Below, one piece after another: positions 57,106-64,000 of a DNA stretch of 64,000 bases. The notes below the pieces were generated by a model that ran no database searches, was not told where the DNA came from, and saw nothing but the letters and a program-made list of their open reading frames with translations. The stretch spans positions 806,001 through 870,000 of the forward strand of contig QXEO01000411.1 in the NCBI GenBank assembly GCA_007115705.1, given 5' to 3'. Each line of letters begins with the position of its first letter. The stretch's first letter is position 1. This DNA comes from Dactylis glomerata. Its lineage: Eukaryota; Streptophyta; Magnoliopsida; Poales; Poaceae. Position numbers and translations under genes: made by a program.

Positions 57106-57869
57106 TCATGTGGGCGCCATATAAAAGCTTGAGGCAAAGGCGCCATATAGGAACTTAAAGCAAAAGAGAGCATCAAAAAGCAAATGTGGAACACATTTAA
57201 ATCTAAACCACTTCCTATGAAAAATAGTCTTGTAAAGAGACAAGTCATGAAAGCGCAAAGCAAAAAGCATAGGAAGGCAAAACAAGTACAACTTCAAGAA
57301 TTGCAACATAAAGAGGGGAAACTCAATATTGTTGAGGTCCATCAAACCATGTTTCCCTCTCTCAAAATAACTTTCAGTAGCATCATGAATAGAATTAACA
57401 ATATAATTATCACATAAAACATCCCTATTATGAGCCACATGCATAAAAGGATTAATACTCCCTACATGAACAATAGTAGTAGGAGCAAATTCAACAGAAT
57501 AATTATTCTCATCACCATAATCATCATAAATAGGAGGCATATTATAATCATAACCAATTTTCTCCTCAAAAGTAGGTGAACTGAAAATATTATACTCATC
57601 ATCACAAGCTAGAGAACTACTATGTTGCAAAGCATACTCATCAAACATATCATCATAAGAAGGAACATGGATAGCACTAATGGTACAACAATTATTAACC
57701 TTAGAATTAGTACCAAAAAGATTTTCAATATCAAAAGTAGAGTGCTTTTCCCAATCATGATCACTAACATAGGTAACAGGCATAGGAACATCATCCCAAT
57801 CAGAATTATCATAATCTATAGCAGGATCATAACGCTTAGGGGAAGATACCGTGTCCTCTCGCCTCTTAC

Positions 57870-57900
<31 letters not shown>

Positions 57901-58752
57901 CTCTCCTTTAGGAGGGAGAGACTTGAAGGGCATCTTCTCCACATATTCTCTAGGAGGGAAAGGCATCTTCTCCACATAATCTGGTTTGCTGACAGGAACA
58001 ACAGAAGAAACTTTGGAGGATTCCTCCTCTCTATTAATAAGATAAAAACATCTATCAGTCCTGTCATAGCTTGGCAAAATATCAAGTTTTATAAGATTCT
58101 GAATGTAAGTATTTGCAAGGCAATCTTTAGCACAATAGAGATGACAACCAAGAAGGGTGCTATTAATATCAACATCATTCATGTCAACCAAAGAAAGCTT
58201 TCTAGATATCTCTTCACAATTCAAAAACAAGGTAAGCTCATCATGCTGATTGAGAGTAATCTTATCATCACAATACAAATCTGTGGTACTCGTTCGATTA
58301 ATTGGGCATTGAAAATTAAAGTGACCTTTTTCACCACAAAATTCACAAAGAAAAGGATAAAGCTCACAAACCCATTCACCAAGCACATCTAGATCCTTGA
58401 GCCACATGCTGTTTTCTTCATTTGCGTGGGTGATGCAATAATCTTCCTTGTTGTAACTCTGTTCACAAGGTCTATGTATTCCACAAAAATTAACATGCTT
58501 ATAAGAAATAGTACTTTTAGAAGTTTGAACATGTTTATTGCAATCATCAATAACAATATCACTTTCTATGCAAGTGTCCTTAAAAGGTTCATGATACACG
58601 TCCCCATTTCCTTTAGGAACATTCATATGGGAAGCAAAGGCTTTAAAGCAATCAACCATAATTTGAGGATCAAGACCATATTTAGCACTAAGCTCTTGAA
58701 AAGTAGCAGTTTCAGCGAAAGACTTAATGCAATCAAACTCATAATTCATACC
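57106..58752 (-). pseudogene. Gag-like ORF of element B with zinc knuckle, truncated by the Maximus-like insertion
   Basis: The open frame from 58752 to the stop at 57106 gives about 548 residues; the N-terminal part is cut off by the LTR at 58753. A CCHC zinc knuckle CEFCGEKGHFNFQCP lies near residue 150 and is preceded by CGIHRPCEQSYNKEDYC. A Lys-rich run (about 10 Lys) and an Asp/Tyr-rich acidic region (YDPAIDYDNSDWDDVP, YDYNMPPIYDDYGDE) follow. The C-terminus is hydrophobic. There is no protease, RT or integrase. The knuckle suggests RNA binding as in gag. The rest is unfamiliar, so the function is inferred only from position and knuckle. Confidence 0.65.
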
Positions 58753-60083
58753 TGAAAGGATCGTATGAGCGACTAGAGGGGGGGGGGGTGAATAGGAGCT
58801 ACCCAATAATTTTAATTCTTTTCAAGTTAGGGCTAGACAAGAAGGTAAATTCTCTAGATGTGATACTAAGTGAATTTACCTAGAGTGACAAGCAAGCTAG
58901 CAATAACAATATAAGTAAAGGCACAAGTAAAGGATAGAGGTCACCGCAATGAAGACACGAAGACACGAGGATGTATTCCCGTAGTTCCTTCCTTGTTACG
59001 GGAAGTACGTCTACGTTGGAGAGGTGTGGGGCCACAAAGGCCACCAACGCCACAAAGGCTCACCCTATTCTCCGGTGAACAAGCCACAAAGGCGAGTTCA
59101 CGCTCCACTAAGCGATGCCCTTGAAGGCGGCACGACACCTTTACACAAAGTATTGGGGCAAGCTCCACAACTCAATTGGAGGCTCCCAATAGGCCCACCA
59201 AGCTCTTACACACAAAGTCAAGCTTGGGGGACGGCTTCTTCCGGCTATAAATCCGATGAAACACACAAGTAACAAGCCCCTCAACAAAGAGAGGGGGGAA
59301 ATCAAATCGCCTTGGTGGAAGTGTAGATCTAGGTCTTCTCCCTCAAATCCCAAAAGGGCTTTGAGTTCTATTGGCTAGGGAGAGAGATCTTGAGCTTTGA
59401 AGCTTTGGAACAATGGTGGAGAGAGAGTGGAAGCCGCAGCCTTCTCTTGAGGAAGAAGAAGGCTTTATATACTCCTCCTCGAAATGTAGCCGTTGCTGGT
59501 CGACTAGGGCCGGAGTCTCCGGCCAGGAGGGCCGGAGTCTCCGCCCTAAGTGACTCCAGGGCCGGAGTCTCCGGCCAGAGACAGAAGTCTCCGGCCCAAC
59601 TCCGGCCTGGTCACTGCATAGACCAGCTCCTTAGCAAACCCTAACCCAGCCAGAGAGACCGGAGTCTCCGGCCACTGGGACCGGAGTCTCCGCCCCACCC
59701 GGAGTCTCCGGCCAGAGACAAAAGTCTCCGGCCCAACTCCGGGCAGGTCTCTGCTTAGACCAACTGGGAGGATTGCTAGGGCGATACTCCTAGGCCGGAG
59801 TCTCCGGCCACCAGGGCCGGAGTCTCCGCCCTAGAAGTAGCAATAGCAGTACTTCGAGGATCCCCTCTCCACCAATTCCACCTTCGCGAAGCACCCTATA
59901 AGACCACTAAGCCCTAACTCCACTACAGGACTACGGGCTTCGATCTTTTCTTCCCTTTTTGGGTGAACCTCCGCGAGATCCTGAATTAACCTAGAAAATC
60001 TGCATAACTTAAATAGAATGGTTAATTCACCAAATGTTGTTAACAAACACCAAAATACATTTATTAGGGAAATGCCCTTTCAA
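58753..60083 (-). repeat. 3' LTR of the Maximus-like Copia element
   Basis: 1,331 bp. It contains an 11-G run (about 58780-58790), a minus-strand TATA GTATATAAAG (about 59463-59472), and a cluster of about ten CCGGAGTCTCCGG-type palindromes at 59510-59830, upstream of the ..CTTTCA end. Confidence 0.88.
59508..59832. repeat. CCGGAGTCTCCGG palindrome cluster in the LTR
   Basis: About ten copies by eye of GCCGGAGTCTCCGGCC or variants (GAAGTCTCCGGCC, CCGGAGTCTCCGCCC), spaced irregularly by 10-80 bp. The core is a 13-bp near-perfect palindrome. The cluster lies upstream of the TATA in minus reading, that is, in the probable U3 enhancer zone. Confidence 0.9.
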
Positions 60084-60100
60084 TCTCCCCCTTTTTGGTG
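60084..60100 (-). promoter_or_regulatory. Polypurine tract of the Maximus-like element
   Basis: Minus strand ACCAAAAAGGGGGAGAT abuts the LTR, a typical PPT. Confidence 0.8.
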
Positions 60101-60590
60101 TTTGATGACAACATAAGGATTTGCAAGATATAAACACAATAAAATGAAATATATAGGAAAAGCTCCCCCTACTTGTGTGCACAACACCATTTGCATTTGA
60201 ACATGAGCCACATAAGTAAGAATCATCACTCCCCCTATATATTTCACAATTATACCAATTGCAAGAAATAATATATGAGACTAACCAATAAGCATATAAG
60301 TAAGACTAACAATATAGCTCACATTTTAATAGTCTTACTAAGCAACATAAGAACTTAAGTCTCACACACATAACATACCACACACATTTAAACAGTTCAA
60401 CACTAAGATAGATGAGACACAACATGAAAGTCCACGAAGTTGTGTCTCGACCAAAGCAAAGCAAACGAAGTGCAAATCCAAATAACCACCCCATGCAAAT
60501 CCCAACGAAGACATCCTAGTAGAGCTACTTCTCCCCCTTTGGCATCGAGACACCAAAAAGGGAAAAGAGCGATGCTACACGCCCATGAGA
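60101..60590. other. Non-coding 3' region of the Maximus-like element
   Basis: AT-rich sequence between the additional ORF and the polypurine tract. A few short frames exist on both strands without support. Confidence 0.65.
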
Positions 60591-62539
60591 TCACTCGTCG
60601 TCTTCATCCTCGGGCTCGTCCTCGGAACCGGCATTGAAGTCCTCATCTCCTTCTTCAATATCATCAGAAGCCATGGGCTTCTTGCCATGACGCACATTGG
60701 AGGTGCCAGAGGTGACCTCCTCAAATGCCTGCCAGTCAGTCAGACCCTTGCTCCACTTGCCATAGCTGTGAGTACCGGATGAAGAGGAAGAAGGAGGTGA
60801 TTCCACATAGCCCGGTTGAGATTTCCGAAAGGCCTTGTGAAGAACAGCTTGATTGTCATTGATGTGCTTCTGAGAGATGTAGCTCTCATATTGCTTATGA
60901 CGGATGTCCACATTCATGCAAAGCACATTTCTTTGAAACCAATTGAGCTTCTTGTATTCTTGAGAAAACTCATTGGTGGAGCTAGAGCCGGCATTGCTAG
61001 CATGCTTCATCCTTGGGCCCCTTCTAGTGGACACACCCTCGGCAAAGGCAACATCATCTTCACCTCTCATTGGAGCAAAAGGTTCCTTGGAGTGACCGGT
61101 GGGTTCTTTGCGTTGAAGCTTCACAACCTTGTGATCCACAAGGTTTGCATCGAGAAGAGGAAGGTTGAGTCCTTGAGCACGAATGAGCCTCATGATGAAC
61201 GGGGCATAGAGAGGAGTCTTCTTGCTGAGAATGCAATCGTTGATTTCCTTGTGAATGAAATCCATCACATCAAGCGGCTCAATAAGTGCGGTCTCTCCTT
61301 GGCAATAGACTTCATGAGAGTAGGCCAAGAGATTCACCAAGGCCTTGCGAATAGCATCAAAGTTGCCGGCTTGAGGGGCAATGGAGGCCCGGAATATGCG
61401 GAGCAAGATGTTGGACCGTTTGGACAGCCCAAGAGTGCCCCCAATGACAATCTTCTTGTCATCCCCGGTGTAGAGAGGAGCAAGCTTCTTCTTCTCATAG
61501 TACTCCCCATCAACATGCATCCTCATGCCACTAGGAGTAGTAGCACCACGGAACTCATACCCAAGGAGAGCAGCAAAGTCCATGAAATTGGAATGACAAA
61601 CCTCTTCTCCGGTCATCCAAGTCATGGGGATCTCCTCACCCTCTCCAAACACTAAGGTAGCAAAGAACTGTTGGACCAATGTGATGTTGTAGGACTCTTG
61701 TATCTTCATGAGTGGATGGAGCCCAAGCTTGCGAGTGATCCACACAGCCTCTCCGAAGTATGCACTGTACTTGGCAAAGTGAGAGAAATCCATCACCGTC
61801 TGAGGGCAAACCGGATACTTCTTGAGGGAAGCATAAAATTCCTTCATGATCAGCTCTTGCTCTTTGCGGAAAAAGCAACGGTCACGGGAGTTCCGCGCGA
61901 GAGTGTACATATCCCTCTTCCTCATTTCAACAAACTCAGATGCTGATAGCCCTTCCAGAGTCACAAGACTATCAAATTTGACCTTCTTAGCTGCCTCAGC
62001 TCGTTCCTCTTCGGCTATCCTTGTCTTGAGCCTCTTAGCATCTCTAGCTTGTTGAGCAATGACCGATCTCTGAGAAAGCTCCCCTGTGGCGGGATTCACA
62101 ACCAACTTGTCCTTGCTATGGGCTGCCGGCTTCCGAGAACCACCTGCACCTGTGAAAGAGTGAGGAAGATAGCAAGGTTGAGGTGACATGTCCTAGAATC
62201 CAAATAGAAGCAACTATGCTGTGAAAGAGTGCACATTGGTCTGATCTAGCCGGAGTCTCCGGGGACTCGGGCCGGAGTCTCCGGCCAAAACCGGCGACTT
62301 TGCGTCCAGGCCGGAGTCTCCGGCCACAGGGGCCGGAGTCTCCGGCCGGATGCAGGAGCCCGAGCCTAGGAGACCACTTAGACCAAATCGAGTGCAATAA
62401 CCACAATAAAGTTGCTAAGAAGATGATTGATAGCCACTAGAATGTAGTACACCAATTCAAACTATGGGAAACATGCACATCTCATAGATCTAGATGGAAC
62501 TAGATGGAGAAGATGAAGAGCACATTTACCGGAGTCCAT
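60591..62539 (-). CDS. Additional ORF of the Maximus-like element in the env-like position (putative plant transposon protein), probably spliced
   Basis: The main frame 62149-60591 can be joined to a 10-bp first exon at 62539-62530 (ATGGACTCCG) across a GT..AG intron (62529-62150). The result starts MDSGAGGSRKPAAHSKDK in phase, about 522 residues. Without splicing the frame would start at 62189. It has a Lys/Glu-rich coiled segment (RDAKRLKTRIAEEERAEAAKK), then a conserved-looking block with YFGEAVWITRKLGLHPLM, LVQQFFATLVFGEGEEIPM, WMTGEEVCHSNFMDFAALLG and YEFRGATTPSG, which recalls the 'putative plant transposon protein' family. The C-terminus is highly acidic (EDEPEDEDDE). No transmembrane segment or signal peptide is seen, so an envelope role is not supported. 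The frame is intact. Confidence 0.7.
62150..62529 (-). other. Predicted 380-bp intron of the additional ORF, containing four CCGGAGTCTCCGG palindromes
   Basis: Donor TCCG|GTAAATGTG and acceptor TTTCACAG|GTGCAGG, both good plant sites, join in phase. Palindromes lie at about 62251, 62272, 62312 and 62333. Splicing is inferred from sequence only. Confidence 0.5.
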
Positions 62540-63290
62540 TGGCGCAAATCGGTCGGTGGGGAGGTTCCCACACCCTCAAGGGACAGATTGGCCGGTGGCA
62601 CGGCGGATCCCGGGGCTTGGGAGAGCTCCGGGCAGCGATCTTCGAAGAGGGGGCGGCAGGGGGCGAGTGTAGGGCACGGGGGCGAGTGGGGAAGAATGAA
62701 CCGTTCTTCCCCACCCCGTGCCCTAAGTGATTTTTGAAACTGCCCGGGCCGGAGTCTCCGGTACTTACCCCGGAGTCTCCGGCCCACCGGAGTCTCCGGG
62801 CTGTAAGCCCCGGAGTCTCCGGCCCCCCTCGACCAGATCAATATTTATGGTGTGAAGGACATGTCATTTAGAGATAGGTTTGTTTTAGGATGAGATGGGC
62901 TTGGGATGGACACATTGTCACTGTGTGGTACAACATGCTCATGCTTGCAAACATGCAAACAAAATCAAATAAGACCAAACATGAGCATCTTCCCATAAAA
63001 TTAAGGCAATAAAGTCAAATGGGAAACTCCTCCACTAGGGAGGTTGGTGACCAAAGGGCCACCATGTATGAGTACAAAGGTATGGCACCGCGAAGATATA
63101 TCTTGGGCCCAAAACCTAGACTCATCAATTAAGCTCAAAAGTGTCACCACTGACACGATAGAACAATACGCTTACTATCGGCATTATGGGGGGAGGGATA
63201 GCCCAATCAATTAGGACCGCACTCCCCCTATATTCATGCCCACATCTAGAACAACACACACATTAGAGTATGGGAGTGAATGCACCTAGC
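62540..63290. other. Leader between pol and the additional ORF, with four more palindromes
   Basis: Holds four CCGGAGTCTCCGG-type copies at about 62752-62825, upstream of the predicted ATG, plus a GC-rich stretch 62540-62740 with overlapping unsupported frames. The arrangement (palindromes, then leader, then ATG) repeats that of the LTR and could be an internal promoter for the additional ORF. Confidence 0.55.
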
Positions 63291-64000
63291 TCAAGCCACA
63301 TTGCTTGAATCAATGATATTTAGTTCATGCCTCAATTCCCGGAATCTTGCTTCATCAAGAGGCTTTGTGAATATATCGGCAAGTTGCTCATGAGTGCCAA
63401 CATAAGATAGATCAATTTCTCCTCGGTTGACATGATCCCGAATGAAATGATGACGAATCTCAATATGCTTCGTCTTATTGTGTTGCACCGGGTTGTGAGC
63501 GATCTTGATTGCACTTTCATTATCACACAAAAGAGGCACTTTGTCAAAAATGACACCGTAATCCTTCAAAGTTTGCCTCATCCATAAGAGTTGTGCACAA
63601 CAACTAGCCGCGGCTACATATTCGGCTTCGGTGGTAGAGAGAGACACACAATTTTGTTTCTTAGATGACCAACACACCAAAGACCTTCCAAGAAATTGGC
63701 AAGCCCCGGAGGTTGATTTCCGTTCCACTTTGTCTCCCGCCCAATCCGAATCCGAGTAACCTATAAGATCAAAACTTGCTCCTTTTGGATACCAAAGACC
63801 AAAGTTAGGGGTATTTACCAAATATCGAAAGATTCTCTTGACCGCCACTAAGTGGCTTTCCTTTGGTGCGGCTTGAAAACGTGCACAAACTCCCACACTT
63901 AACATAATGTCCGGTCTAGATGCACAAAGGTAAAGCAAGGAACCAATCATAGATCTATAGAGTTTTTGATCCACTTCTTTACCATTAGGATCGAGATCAA
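63291..64000 (-). CDS. Copia pol of the Maximus-like element, C-terminal part (RNase H), 5' part outside the window
   Basis: The frame is open from the window edge to the stop at 63291, about 236 codons. It has the RT-RNase H junction motif YRSMIGSLLYLCASRPDI, the RNase H start LIGYSDSDWAGD, STSGACQFLGRSLVCWSSKK, LSTTEAEYVAA, LLCDNESAIKIAHNP, HIEIRHHFIRD and the end QLADIFTKPLDEARF. This is the standard order for Copia, and the late LDEARF..LRHELN is usual in SIRE-like elements. No defects in the visible part. Confidence 0.95.
   Translation of the reverse strand, partial: DLDPNGKEVDQKLYRSMIGSLLYLCASRPDIMLSVGVCARFQAAPKESHLVAVKRIFRYLVNTPNFGLWYPKGASFDLIGYSDSDWAGDKVERKSTSGACQFLGRSLVCWSSKKQNCVSLSTTEAEYVAAASCCAQLLWMRQTLKDYGVIFDKVPLLCDNESAIKIAHNPVQHNKTKHIEIRHHFIRDHVNRGEIDLSYVGTHEQLADIFTKPLDEARFRELRHELNIIDSSNVA

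Larger units (their letters stand above)
52600..58752 (-). mobile_element. Gypsy-like LTR retrotransposon (element B), 3' part, nested in the Athila-like element
   Basis: In minus orientation: 3' LTR 52600-54165, polypurine tract, about 2.9 kb of non-coding interior shared with element A, then an ORF with a zinc knuckle cut at 58752 by the Maximus-like element. The left flank at 52595-52599 is ATCTC; the other TSD copy, 5' LTR and PBS lie beyond the window. It belongs to the same broad family as element A by LTR end (TGATACATCTC in minus reading) and interior, but has a different ORF. Confidence 0.85.
58753..64000 (-). mobile_element. SIRE/Maximus-like Copia retrotransposon, 3' part (runs off the window)
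   Basis: From high to low coordinates on the minus strand: end of pol (RT/RNase H), a leader and intron rich in CCGGAGTCTCCGG palindromes, an additional ORF in the env-like position, polypurine tract, and 3' LTR 58753-60083. The LTR ends form TGAAAG..CTTTCA. The left flank 58748-58752 is ATACC; the other TSD is outside. A long Copia with an extra ORF after RNase H fits the SIRE clade, called Maximus in Triticeae. The family name is a judgement from layout. Confidence 0.85.

Overview
This window looks like a large grass genome, most probably Triticeae (wheat, Aegilops, barley or rye). The evidence is nested LTR retrotransposons with TG..CA ends and 5-bp target-site duplications, a CACTA transposon with the cereal CACTAGTGG / TTTAGTCCCGG termini, and a GC-rich grass-type host gene. 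Assignment is by recognition only; nothing was searched. About 85-90% of the window is transposable-element DNA, and I see one convincing ordinary host gene, an intronless MIZ1/DUF617-family gene at 41521-42489 (minus).

Layout, left half. 690-1990 is a decayed LINE, followed by what may be one end of a CACTA-like element (2015). A 17.2-kb Tat/Retand-like Gypsy element in minus orientation (3585-20776, TSD CTTCC) has gag-protease but no reverse transcriptase or integrase. On its opposite strand it carries a seven-exon antisense gene of the 'putative gypsy type transposon' (Transposase_28-like) family. A second, non-autonomous Gypsy-like element (A, 8474-15581, TSD ATCTC) sits inside the last exon of that antisense gene. 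A complete 10.8-kb CACTA element (21537-32382, TSD GAT) carries a TNP2-type transposase and a multi-exon TnpA-like gene ending in a Ulp1-like cysteine protease domain; each has in-frame TAG codons.

Right half. A divergent inverted-repeat DNA transposon (about 33643-41330) is split by a full-length Copia element (33961-40532, TSD TTAAT). The MIZ1-like gene follows, hemmed in by that transposon about 200 bp beyond its stop codon and by a 661-bp inverted-repeat element about 345 bp upstream of its ATG. From 44205 to the window end lies a three-deep nest: an Athila-like Gypsy element whose pol is also hit by a 753-bp PIF/Harbinger element; a Gypsy-like element (B) inserted in its protease and related to element A; and a SIRE/Maximus-like Copia element inserted in the ORF of B. 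The distal halves of these three are outside the window.

How the parts relate. Matching TSDs give a clear order of insertion, and LTR divergence counted by eye (about 1.6% for the outer Gypsy, about 1.2% for the nested element A) agrees with it. The most unusual signals are: nonsense codons that are all TAG in two different elements; CACTA subterminal motifs repeated at an internal promoter; a palindrome-plus-TATA module shared by several LTR families and by one internal region; internal polypurine-tract copies; and a CCGGAGTCTCCGG palindrome array in the LTR, leader and intron of the Maximus-like element.
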